Shown here one piece after another: positions 1-5,400 of a stretch of 7,956 nucleotides of DNA. This DNA is from an uncultured bacterium. Lineage in GTDB: Bacteria > Bacillota > Clostridia > Oscillospirales > Oscillospiraceae. The number at the start of each line of letters is the position of its first letter. Positions within the stretch are counted from its first letter, which is position 1. A program made the translations under genes and the position numbers. The notes under the pieces are model-generated. The model was not told the DNA's origin. It saw only the letters and a list, made by a program, of their open reading frames with translations, and did not search any database. The stretch spans positions 1 through 7,956 of the forward strand of contig CAJMLC010000089.1 of the NCBI GenBank assembly GCA_905214155.1, read 5' to 3'.

Positions 1-1
1 C

Positions 2-1033
2 AAGGGCGTCATCGGCTGGATGAAGGAAATGAAGCAGCAGGTCAAGCCGTGCCTGACGGGTCATGTGGCCGTCATCGGCGCGGGCAATACCGCGATGGAC
101 GCAGCGCGCGTCGCCAAGCGCATGGGCGCGGAGAGCGCGACCATCGTCTATCGACGCACGAAGAAGGAAATGCCCGCCGATGAGCACGAGCTGAAGCTCG
201 CCATCGACGAAGGCGTCAACATGCTCGAGCTTGCCGCTCCCGTCGCGCAGGAAAACGGCGTGCTCCGCTGCGAGAAGATGCGCCTTGGCGAGCCGGATGC
301 CTCCGGCCGCCGCGCACCGGTTGGCACGGGTGAGTTTGTGAAAATTCCGTGTGACCTCGTCATCTCTGCCGTCGGCGAAAAGGTCGACAGTGCGCTGATG
401 GCTGCAAACGGCATCGAAATGGGCCGCAAAGGTCCGGCTTTTAAGACCAATGTGGACGGCGTCTGGTGCGCGGGCGACGCGCACCGCGGCCCGGCGACCG
501 TGGTCGAGGGCATTGCGGACGCGGCGGCGTTTGCCGAAGCCGTCGTCGGCGAAGCGTGGACGTACGAGATCCCCGAGGCGGCCTACCCGAGCAAGGCGCA
601 GGCCATCGAAAAGAAGGGCATCCTGATGAAGGCCTCTCAGGCCTGCTGCGAGGGCAAACGCTGCCTGGACTGCAACACGGTCTGCGAAAACTGCGCCGAC
701 TCCTGCCCGAACCGCGCGAATGTCGTCATCAAGATGGCCGATGGGCGGCACGAGATCCTGCATATCGACAAGATGTGCAACGAGTGCGGCAACTGCACGC
801 AGTTCTGCCCGTACGCTTCCGAGCCGTGCCGCGACAAGTTCACGCTCTTCCAGACAGCGGAGGACATGGCCGACAGCCGCAACGCGGGTGTCCTCTTCCT
901 CGGCGGCGACAAGATCCGCGCCCGTCTGGCCGACGTGCAGGACTATGACCTGTCTCAGCCGAACGCGCTGCCGCAGGAGATCGAGCAGCTCATCCTCACG
1001 GTCCGCAGCAAATACGCCTATCTCTATCAGTAA
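2..1033 (+). CDS. ygfK: YgfK-like NAD(P)/flavin and iron-sulfur oxidoreductase, 3' part (annotated in databases as putative selenate reductase subunit)
   Basis: The reading frame is open from the first bases, so the N-terminal part lies outside the window; 343 residues are visible. The visible part starts with a pyridine-nucleotide-binding Rossmann motif (VAVIGAGNTAMDAAR, coded at about 65-109) followed by the YRR-x-KKEMPA segment typical of glutamate-synthase small-subunit-like oxidoreductases. The FAD-side motif (VWCAGDAHRGPATVVEGIADA) is at about 463-525. The C-terminus has two ferredoxin-like cysteine clusters: C-x2-C-x3-C-x2-C-x3-CP (662-709) and C-x2-C-x2-C-x3-CP (776-811). This order and the C-terminal tail resemble E. 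coli YgfK. The family is labelled putative selenate reductase, but the gene sits in anaerobic purine/urate catabolism clusters with xdhD, ssnA, ygeW, ygeX and ygeY homologues, so an electron-transfer role there is the better inference. It ends its transcription unit: a terminator follows 14 bases after the stop. The selenate role is unproven here. Confidence 0.88.
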   Translation, partial: KGVIGWMKEMKQQVKPCLTGHVAVIGAGNTAMDAARVAKRMGAESATIVYRRTKKEMPADEHELKLAIDEGVNMLELAAPVAQENGVLRCEKMRLGEPDASGRRAPVGTGEFVKIPCDLVISAVGEKVDSALMAANGIEMGRKGPAFKTNVDGVWCAGDAHRGPATVVEGIADAAAFAEAVVGEAWTYEIPEAAYPSKAQAIEKKGILMKASQACCEGKRCLDCNTVCENCADSCPNRANVVIKMADGRHEILHIDKMCNECGNCTQFCPYASEPCRDKFTLFQTAEDMADSRNAGVLFLGGDKIRARLADVQDYDLSQPNALPQEIEQLILTVRSKYAYLYQ

Positions 1034-1047
1034 GAATTTAAACAGTT

Positions 1048-1083
1048 CCGCGCCGGCTGAGGGATCAGCCGGCGCGGTTTTTT
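1048..1083 (+). terminator. Rho-independent terminator of ygfK
   Basis: A perfect 13-bp stem (1048-1060 with 1065-1077) closes a GGGA loop and is followed directly by six T residues (1078-1083). It lies 14 bases after the ygfK stop codon and separates that operon from the duplicated region downstream. Confidence 0.95.
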
Positions 1084-1088
1084 ATGAT

Positions 1089-1324
1089 TGCAGGGCCCCT
1101 TATCTCTGCCCGTTTGATTTGCGCCCCCATTCTTTTCTTTCTCTTTTGGAGAAAGAAAAGAACCGCCGCGCCCGGTGAAGAAAAGAAAGAGAACGTTCAA
1201 ACCAGAAGTGCAAACCGTGCCGCCATCATGTAACAGCTCATTCGCCCAGTTTTGGTTGCCCGCCCCTGGTCACCTTTCCGCTGGCAACTACGTGCCGCAC
1301 GCTATCTTGATGATGGCGGGCAGA
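1089..1324. repeat. Structured noncoding repeat, copy 1
   Basis: This block matches 2913-3149. The core 1116-1324 differs from 2940-3149 by about 14 substitutions and one indel (about 93% identity, counted by eye). The first 27 bases (1089-1115) are a decayed version of the palindromic box at 2913-2939. In the core there are four structures. A 14-bp perfect hairpin pairs 1130-1143 with 1149-1162 and has a 5-base loop. A purine tract at 1178-1191 is the exact mirror image of the hairpin's right arm. GAACGTTC at 1191-1198 is a perfect palindrome. A 12-bp long-range stem pairs 1218-1229 with 1310-1322 and has one bulged G. Similarity stops sharply at 1324; the next 77 bases up to the -35 box do not resemble the other copy. 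No open frame is shared by both copies, so it is not coding. It could be a non-autonomous mobile or REP-type element, or a regulatory RNA or DNA element tied to the gene behind it. Confidence 0.85.
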
Positions 1325-1332
1325 TAGCATTT

Positions 1333-1348
1333 TACGAATACGTTCGTA
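1333..1348. repeat. Small inverted repeat upstream of promoter
   Basis: TACGAA (1333-1338) pairs with TTCGTA (1343-1348) around TACG. It lies in the unique spacer between repeat copy 1 and the promoter of the first glycosidase gene. It could be an operator half-site pair, but short palindromes of this size arise by chance and the other gene copy has no equivalent. Confidence 0.25.
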
Positions 1349-1401
1349 GCGGTGATGCTCTGGACCGATTCCTGAAGAAATCTGAATATTCTGTGAATTG
1401 T

Positions 1402-1430
1402 TTGCTTTTTCGCGCGGGCTGTGCTAGAAT
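1402..1430 (+). promoter_or_regulatory. Sigma-A promoter of first phosphodiester glycosidase gene
   Basis: TTGCTT (1402-1407), a 17-base spacer and TAGAAT (1425-1430), with a TGC extended -10 just before it. The predicted transcript start near 1437 leaves a leader of about 30 bases. The promoter of the paralogue at 3231-3259 has the same architecture (TTGCTA, 17 bases, TGT-TATAAT). Confidence 0.65.
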
Positions 1431-1468
1431 GGAATGACTTTTAAAATCGCAATAGGAGCATCATCGCT

Positions 1469-2806
1469 ATGAAACTCTTTGGCTCTGCAAAGGGCGGCGC
1501 GCGCGTCGCCAAACGCAGCAAAAAAACCAAGGCCGACAAGCCGAAAAAGCCGCTCAAGGTGCTGGCCATCGTGCTGACCGTCGTCCTCTGCCTCGAGGGG
1601 CTCTACTTCCTCTGCATCTACTCCAACATCCCGTTCATCAAAAAATACCGCACCATCTACATCAACACCGCCATGAACACCATGCGCCACCAGTGGCTGG
1701 CGACGTATTTCATCCCGGCGGAGATCATCGATCAGGTGCGCTATGAATACGGCCTCGAGATCGCGAAATCCGTCGGCACCGAGAGCCAGTGGGGCAAAAA
1801 CGCTGACGACACGACCACCGAGCCGGAGCAGCCCGGCACCAACCACATCGACGCCGAGATCGTCGAGCCGGAAGAGCCAGATCCCGAAGAGCTGGAACAG
1901 CAGGCGCGCGACGCCTTTTTCGAGCTGTTCTGGGAGCTGGATCCGGACAGCGTCGACGCCTACGTCGCCGAGCATCCGGAGGCGATCGCGAACGGCTGGG
2001 AGAAGTTCTACGTCAATGAGGCCGGACTCGATCAATCCGGTACGTCCATGATCTCCATCTACGACGAGCCCGTGCTCGCCATCGACGCGGAAAACGGCGT
2101 GCTGCTGCTCCGCATCCAGGATACCGGCTATCGCGGCGTATTGGCCGTGGGCAAAGACCCGGCGGCGCTCTCGATCGAGATGTGCTCCACACTCGGCTCC
2201 TACGGCCAGCTCATCGGCACGACCGCCGAGGAGCACGACGGCGTCCTCGCGATGAACGCCAGCGGCTTCCTCGATCCAGGCGGCAACGGCAACGGCGGCC
2301 AGCTTGCGGGCTATGCCATGTCGAACGGCGAGGCGCACGGCACGCACTTCGGAGCATGGGCCTACAAGCGCATCGAGCTGCACGAGGACAACCTCTTCTA
2401 CATCAAGGATGCGAACAGCCCCGTCGGCGAGGGCTGCACGGACGCGACCGAGTTCCAGCCCGCGATGATCATCGACGGCGTCAAATATACCACCGACTAT
2501 TGGACCGACACGCAGCCCCGTGCCTGCATCGGGCAGTCTGACAAGTATGAGATCCTGATGCTCGTCATTGAGGGGCGCTACCCGCTCGACGGCATCGTCG
2601 GCACGAGCGTCAATACCTGCTCTGACATCCTGCTGAAGCACGGCTGCATGCAGGCGATGAATCTCGACGGCGGCTCGTCGGCCATGATGTGGTTCGACGG
2701 GAAATATGTCATGCAGTCGTCCAGCTCGCCGCTGCGCTATTCCGGCGGCCGCCCGACGCCGAACGCGTGGGTCTATAAGCGCGCGTCTGCCATCACCGAA
2801 GAATAA
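1469..2806 (+). CDS. Membrane-anchored phosphodiester glycosidase-domain protein (DUF2233/NAGPA), paralogue A
   Basis: A 445-residue protein. AGGAG (1454-1458) ten bases before the ATG supports the start. Residues 1-28 form a very basic cytoplasmic tail (many Lys/Arg). Residues 29-51 are a single transmembrane anchor with no obvious cleavage site, so the rest should lie outside the cell. Residues 52-98 are a juxtamembrane block almost unchanged in paralogue B. An acidic, Pro/Glu-rich linker follows (about 105-150). The DUF2233/NAGPA domain runs from about 215 to 437, with the family's Asn-containing motif at N263 (AMNASGF), the QPRACIGQ-x9-VIEG strand pair, and the NLDGGSS motif at 398-404. 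The named family member, human NAGPA, removes GlcNAc from a phosphodiester-linked GlcNAc-1-phosphate. Bacterial relatives are often labelled exopolysaccharide proteins and their substrates are mostly unknown; a cell-surface glycan phosphodiester such as teichoic acid or exopolysaccharide is inference. It is monocistronic, with its own promoter and terminator. Confidence 0.88.
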   Translation: MKLFGSAKGGARVAKRSKKTKADKPKKPLKVLAIVLTVVLCLEGLYFLCIYSNIPFIKKYRTIYINTAMNTMRHQWLATYFIPAEIIDQVRYEYGLEIAKSVGTESQWGKNADDTTTEPEQPGTNHIDAEIVEPEEPDPEELEQQARDAFFELFWELDPDSVDAYVAEHPEAIANGWEKFYVNEAGLDQSGTSMISIYDEPVLAIDAENGVLLLRIQDTGYRGVLAVGKDPAALSIEMCSTLGSYGQLIGTTAEEHDGVLAMNASGFLDPGGNGNGGQLAGYAMSNGEAHGTHFGAWAYKRIELHEDNLFYIKDANSPVGEGCTDATEFQPAMIIDGVKYTTDYWTDTQPRACIGQSDKYEILMLVIEGRYPLDGIVGTSVNTCSDILLKHGCMQAMNLDGGSSAMMWFDGKYVMQSSSSPLRYSGGRPTPNAWVYKRASAITEE

Positions 2807-2813
2807 AGTCCTG

Positions 2814-2841
2814 CCCCGGCTTTGCAAAAAGCCGGGGTTTT
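2814..2841 (+). terminator. Rho-independent terminator after paralogue A
   Basis: A perfect 10-bp stem (2814-2823 with 2828-2837) carries a GCAA loop of the stable GNRA type, followed by four T residues, then A, T, G and three more T. It starts seven bases after the stop codon, so paralogue A is transcribed separately from paralogue B. Confidence 0.9.
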
Positions 2842-2859
2842 ATGTTTCCCATCCGCGCT

Positions 2860-2887
2860 TGTAGGGACCGATGCCCTCATCGGCCCG
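2860..2887. repeat. Short palindromic box, CCGATG core
   Basis: A 28-base box begins TGTAGGG and ends GGCCCG, with a 6-bp stem (2868-2873 with 2878-2883) around CCCT. It matches 5158-5185 at 26 of 28 positions. It shares its flanking frame (TGTAGGG at the start, GCCCG or CCGCCC at the end) with the box at 2913-2939, whose stem has a different sequence. I recall boxes of this look being widespread between genes in GC-rich gut Clostridia, acting as REP-like repeats. Confidence 0.7.
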
Positions 2888-2912
2888 CTCTTCCGGTTTA
2901 CACCGCCCCTCT

Positions 2913-3149
2913 TGTAGGGGCGGACGGCTCTGTCCGCCCGATTTGCGCCCCCATTCTTTTCTTTCTCTTTCGGAGAAAGAAAAGAACCGCCGCGCCCGGT
3001 GAAGAAAAGAAAGAGAACGTTCAAAACCTGAAGTGCATCCCGTGCCGCCATCATGTAACAGCTCACGCGCCCGGTCTTATTTGCCCGCCCCAAATCACCT
3101 TTCCGCTGGCAACTACGCGCCGCACGCTATCTTGATGATGGCGGGCAGA
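2913..3149. repeat. Structured noncoding repeat, copy 2 (with intact palindromic box)
   Basis: This is the second copy of the 1089-1324 block, in the same position and orientation before the second glycosidase gene. The leading box is intact here: an 8-bp stem GGGCGGAC/GTCCGCCC around GGCTCT at about 2917-2938. All other structures of copy 1 are kept. The 14-bp hairpin is at 2954-2967 with 2973-2986, the mirrored purine tract at about 3002-3015, GAACGTTC at 3015-3022, and the long-range stem at 3043-3054 with 3135-3147. The substitutions between copies avoid the 14-bp hairpin arms, the mirror tract, the palindrome and the long stem, and gather in the loop region (about 3066-3093). This favours a conserved structure. 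Similarity ends at 3149, 81 bases before the -35 box, nearly the same distance as in copy 1 (77). Confidence 0.85.
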
Positions 3150-3230
3150 CGACTACCTGACGATTTCCACACGTTACCACGTTACACTGTTCTCGTCTTA
3201 TGTGAGGCCTCGCATTGCTGCACGAAAAGG

Positions 3231-3259
3231 TTGCTATTTCTGTCACTTTATGTTATAAT
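3231..3259 (+). promoter_or_regulatory. Strong sigma-A promoter of second phosphodiester glycosidase gene
   Basis: TTGCTA (3231-3236), a 17-base spacer, and a perfect TATAAT (3254-3259) with TG at 3251-3252 forming an extended -10. The predicted start near 3266 gives a leader of about 25 bases. The -10 is closer to consensus than that of paralogue A, so stronger basal expression is expected. Confidence 0.8.
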
Positions 3260-3278
3260 TTTGTTATTCTTTGATTTT

Positions 3279-3282
3279 GGAG
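3279..3282 (+). promoter_or_regulatory. Ribosome binding site deciding the start of paralogue B
   Basis: GGAG eight bases before the ATG at 3291. The frame is open upstream to 3033, but an upstream start would run through the noncoding repeat and across the promoter. Starting at 3291 gives 445 residues, the same length as paralogue A. Confidence 0.75.
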
Positions 3283-3290
3283 TTGCAGCT

Positions 3291-4628
3291 ATGGCGCAGT
3301 TGAAGCTATTCGGTTCCGCACGGGGCGGCGCGCGCGTCGCAAAACGCGGCAAAAAGGAAAAACCGGCCAGGCAGAAAAAGCCGCTCAAGGCGCTGGCCAT
3401 CGTGCTGACCGTTCTGCTCTGCCTCGAGGGGCTCTATTTCCTCTGCATCTATTCGAACATCCCGTTCATCGTCAAATACCGCACCATCTACATCAACACC
3501 GCGATGAACACCATGCGGCACCAGTGGCTCGCAACGTACTTCATCCCGGACAACGTGATCGACAAGGTGCGCTATGAATACGGCCTGCAGGTCGCGGCGT
3601 CGAACGGCAAGGAGAGCCAATGGGGCAATGCCGACGCGAGCGCCGAGGTCACGAAACCGACAGTCAACGAGATCGAGGCCGAGATCGTCGAGGAAGAGAA
3701 GCCCGATCCCGCGGAGCAGGCCCGCCTGGCCCGCGAAGCGTTTTTCGAGGTGTTCTGGGAGATCGATAAGGCCAGCATGGACGCCTACGTCGCAGAGCAC
3801 CCGGACGTGATCGCGAACGGCTGGGACAGCATCCACATCAACGAGGCCGGCATTGAGGACGAGGGCACGAGCATCGAATCGATCTACGGCGAGCAGGTGC
3901 TCGGCATCGACGCGGCAAACGGCGTACTGCTGCTGCGCGTGAAGGGCAAGGGGTACCGTGGTGTCCTCGCCGTGGGCAAAAACCCGGCGGCCCTCTCGGT
4001 CGAGACCTGCTCGACCTACGGCACCGTCGGCCAGAAGATTGGCGTCACCGCAGAAGAACACAACGGCGTCCTCGCCATGAACGGCAGCGGCTTCCCCGAC
4101 CCCGGCGGTGCCGGAAAGGGTGAACGAGTCGCGGGCTATGCGATGTCCAACGGCGTGGAATACGGCTCTCACTTCACGCAGTGGGCCTATAAGCGCATCG
4201 AGCTGCGTGAGGATAATCGCTTCTACATCAAGGACGCCTCCGCCCCGACCGGCGATGGCACGACCGACGCAACCGAGTTCCAGCCCGCGATGATCATCGA
4301 CGGCGTGAAATATACGACCGATATATGGACCGATACACAGCCGCGTGCCTGCATCGGACAGTCTGACAAGTACGAAATTCTGATGCTTGTCATCGAGGGC
4401 CGCCTCTGGCTCGAGGGCATCAACGGCACAAGCGTCAACACCTGCTCCGACATTCTGCTCCAGCACGGGTGCATGCAGGCGATGAACCTGGACGGCGGCT
4501 CGTCGGCCATGATGTGGTTCGACGGCAAATACGTCATGCGCTCGTCCAGCCCGGACAACCGTTACAATGGCGGACGCGAGTGCCCGAACGCCTGGGTCTA
4601 CAAAGCGGCCGGGACGTTTGAAGAATGA
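3291..4628 (+). CDS. Membrane-anchored phosphodiester glycosidase-domain protein (DUF2233/NAGPA), paralogue B
   Basis: A 445-residue protein with the same layout as paralogue A: basic tail (1-30), single anchor helix (about 31-53), conserved juxtamembrane block, acidic linker, and DUF2233/NAGPA domain (about 215-437) with AMNGSGF at N264 and NLDGGSS at 399-405. By eye the two proteins are about 70-75% identical. The anchor, the juxtamembrane block and most of the strand and active-site motifs are nearly unchanged. The linker, some loops (for example the Gly-rich loop after N264) and the extreme C-terminus differ. Both keep a Glu inside the anchor helix (LCLEGLYFL). The pair arose by tandem duplication and has diverged enough for different substrates or partners; that is inference. 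No terminator follows; the next gene's promoter starts one base after the stop codon. The substrate is unknown. Confidence 0.88.
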   Translation: MAQLKLFGSARGGARVAKRGKKEKPARQKKPLKALAIVLTVLLCLEGLYFLCIYSNIPFIVKYRTIYINTAMNTMRHQWLATYFIPDNVIDKVRYEYGLQVAASNGKESQWGNADASAEVTKPTVNEIEAEIVEEEKPDPAEQARLAREAFFEVFWEIDKASMDAYVAEHPDVIANGWDSIHINEAGIEDEGTSIESIYGEQVLGIDAANGVLLLRVKGKGYRGVLAVGKNPAALSVETCSTYGTVGQKIGVTAEEHNGVLAMNGSGFPDPGGAGKGERVAGYAMSNGVEYGSHFTQWAYKRIELREDNRFYIKDASAPTGDGTTDATEFQPAMIIDGVKYTTDIWTDTQPRACIGQSDKYEILMLVIEGRLWLEGINGTSVNTCSDILLQHGCMQAMNLDGGSSAMMWFDGKYVMRSSSPDNRYNGGRECPNAWVYKAAGTFEE

Positions 4629-4629
4629 C

Positions 4630-4657
4630 TTGACAAATACGGATTTCCTGCTACAAT
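4630..4657 (+). promoter_or_regulatory. Near-consensus sigma-A promoter of DUF4430 lipoprotein gene
   Basis: A consensus TTGACA (4630-4635), a 16-base spacer and TACAAT (4652-4657) with TGC extended -10 (4649-4651). It begins one base after the stop codon of paralogue B. The predicted leader is about 50 bases long. Confidence 0.82.
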
Positions 4658-4712
4658 GGGAACGCAAAATCCATACGGACACAAATTCAAATAATATGAG
4701 GAGACTTTTACC

Positions 4713-5093
4713 ATGAAACAGCAAATCAGACGCATCCTTGCGCTGGCGCTGGTCGTTCTGGCGCTGGCCGCGATCTTCACCGGCTGCGCGAAGAAGCCCG
4801 GCAAGACCCTGACCGTCGACGTCACGCACGGCGACGGCACCACGAAGACCTTCACCCTCAAGACCGACGCAGAGAACCTCGGCGCGGCGCTGGTCGAAGA
4901 CAAGGAGATCGGCGTGACCGGCGAAGACAGCGACTACGGTATCTTCATCACCACAGTCGACGGCGAGGCCGCCTCCAACGAGGAGCAGACCTTCTGGTCC
5001 ATCAGCAAGGACGGCGTCGACCTTGAGGTCGGCGCGGACAGCCAGCCCATCGCCGACGGCGAGCACTACGAGCTGACGCTCAAAACCTGGTAA
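4713..5093 (+). CDS. Small secreted DUF4430-domain lipoprotein
   Basis: A 126-residue protein. AGGAG at 4699-4703, nine bases before the ATG, supports the start. Residues 1-24 form a lipoprotein signal peptide (positive charges at K2, R6 and R7, then a Leu/Ala-rich core) with the lipobox IFTGC and lipidated C25; Phe at -3 is a little unusual. The mature part of about 100 residues fits DUF4430 (PF14478), the transcobalamin-like C-terminal fold: a segment with YGIFITTVDG (about 73-82), then FWSISKDG (about 92-99), then a final strand ending LTLKTW. Bacterial members occur alone or fused to surface proteins. A ligand or adhesion role is possible, but none can be assigned from sequence. It is probably anchored on the outer face of the membrane, where the two glycosidase domains also lie. 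It has its own promoter and may also receive read-through from paralogue B. Confidence 0.85.
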   Translation: MKQQIRRILALALVVLALAAIFTGCAKKPGKTLTVDVTHGDGTTKTFTLKTDAENLGAALVEDKEIGVTGEDSDYGIFITTVDGEAASNEEQTFWSISKDGVDLEVGADSQPIADGEHYELTLKTW

Positions 5094-5100
5094 ACCAAAT

Positions 5101-5137
5101 CCCCCGCCTGTCTATCCGACCGGCGGGGGACTTTTTT
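5101..5137 (+). terminator. Rho-independent terminator after lipoprotein gene
   Basis: An 8-bp all-GC stem (5101-5108 with 5122-5129) around a 13-base loop is followed by A, C and six T residues (5132-5137). It lies eight bases after the stop codon. Confidence 0.88.
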
Positions 5138-5157
5138 AGAGAATTTACGAGATTGTC

Positions 5158-5185
5158 TGTATGGGCCGATGCCCTCATCGGCCCG
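5158..5185. repeat. Short palindromic box, CCGATG core, second copy
   Basis: It matches the box at 2860-2887 at 26 of 28 positions and forms a longer 9-bp stem (5163-5171 with 5176-5184) around the same CCCT loop. It starts the stem-loop cluster upstream of the transporter gene. Confidence 0.72.
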
Positions 5186-5188
5186 AAG

Positions 5189-5295
5189 GCCCCCTCTACC
5201 AAGAGGGGGCTGTCGCCGTAGGCGACTGGGGGAGCTTCTCTGGCTTCTCCCCCCTGATCGCCGTTGGCGATCTTCCCCCCTCTTCATAGAGAGGG
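5189..5295. repeat. Array of four consecutive stem-loops (REP-like intergenic repeat)
   Basis: Stem 1 pairs 5189-5197 with 5202-5210 (9 bp, ACCA loop). Stem 2 pairs 5212-5217 with 5221-5226 (6 bp). Stem 3, a wider one, pairs 5228-5234 with 5247-5253. Stem 4 pairs 5256-5262 with 5266-5272 (7 bp). A fifth short stem pairs 5278-5283 with 5290-5295. Stem 3 may be an alternative pairing, so four to five hairpins are possible. There is no T tract, so these are not ordinary terminators. The GTCGCC-GTA-GGCGAC hairpin beside GGGGGAG resembles intergenic repeats I recall from many gut Firmicutes; this is memory, not a search. It makes up most of the stretch between the lipoprotein terminator and the transporter promoter. 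Confidence 0.6.
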
Positions 5296-5341
5296 CCTTT
5301 GTCCTCTGCGGCAAGGACAGGCACGAATCATGCTTCTCCCC

Positions 5342-5370
5342 TTGCGCGGCGGGGCTGGATACGCTATACT
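5342..5370 (+). promoter_or_regulatory. Probable promoter of transporter-hydrolase operon
   Basis: TTGCGC (5342-5347), a 17-base spacer and TATACT (5365-5370). The -10 is good and the -35 weak, which would fit a regulated gene. No clear operator palindrome overlaps it. Confidence 0.55.
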
Positions 5371-5387
5371 GGATGCAGAAAGAAAAT

Positions 5388-5393
5388 GGGAGG
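5388..5393 (+). promoter_or_regulatory. Ribosome binding site deciding the transporter start
   Basis: GGGAGG seven bases before the ATG at 5401. The frame is open further upstream (from 5299, and with an ATG at 5386), but those starts lie inside or before the promoter and this site, and add residues that do not look like a transporter N-terminus. Confidence 0.8.
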
Positions 5394-5400
5394 TCTTCGG

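Noticed and set aside
1089..1324. CRISPR array or tRNA-like gene in the repeat region
   Set aside because: There is no regular repeat-spacer pattern, and the paired segments do not form a cloverleaf with the expected invariant bases.
1252..1437. Small open frame in repeat copy 1
   Set aside because: The two repeat copies differ by an indel and their frames do not give a matching conserved peptide, so the block is treated as noncoding.
1424..2827. Long open frame on the - strand opposite paralogue A
   Set aside because: It is antisense to a clear DUF2233 gene, and its translation is a low-complexity Asp/Val/Arg/Ala-rich sequence typical of the reverse of GC-rich genes. No ribosome binding site or family motif was seen.
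3033..3290. N-terminal extension of paralogue B by 86 residues
   Set aside because: It would be translated from the noncoding repeat and across the promoter; paralogue A has no such extension, and starting at 3291 gives equal lengths of 445 residues.
3306..5066. 586-codon open frame on the - strand
   Set aside because: It spans the reverse of two well-supported + strand genes and the promoter between them. Its composition matches an antisense shadow.
5189..5295. Riboswitch or attenuator controlling the transporter
   Set aside because: The hairpins lie upstream of the probable promoter and lack a T tract near the start codon, so they would not be in the leader of the transporter mRNA. No known riboswitch core was recognised.
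5299..5400. N-terminal extension of the transporter, or a start at 5386
   Set aside because: The upstream start lies before the probable promoter, and the ATG at 5386 overlaps the ribosome binding site used by 5401.
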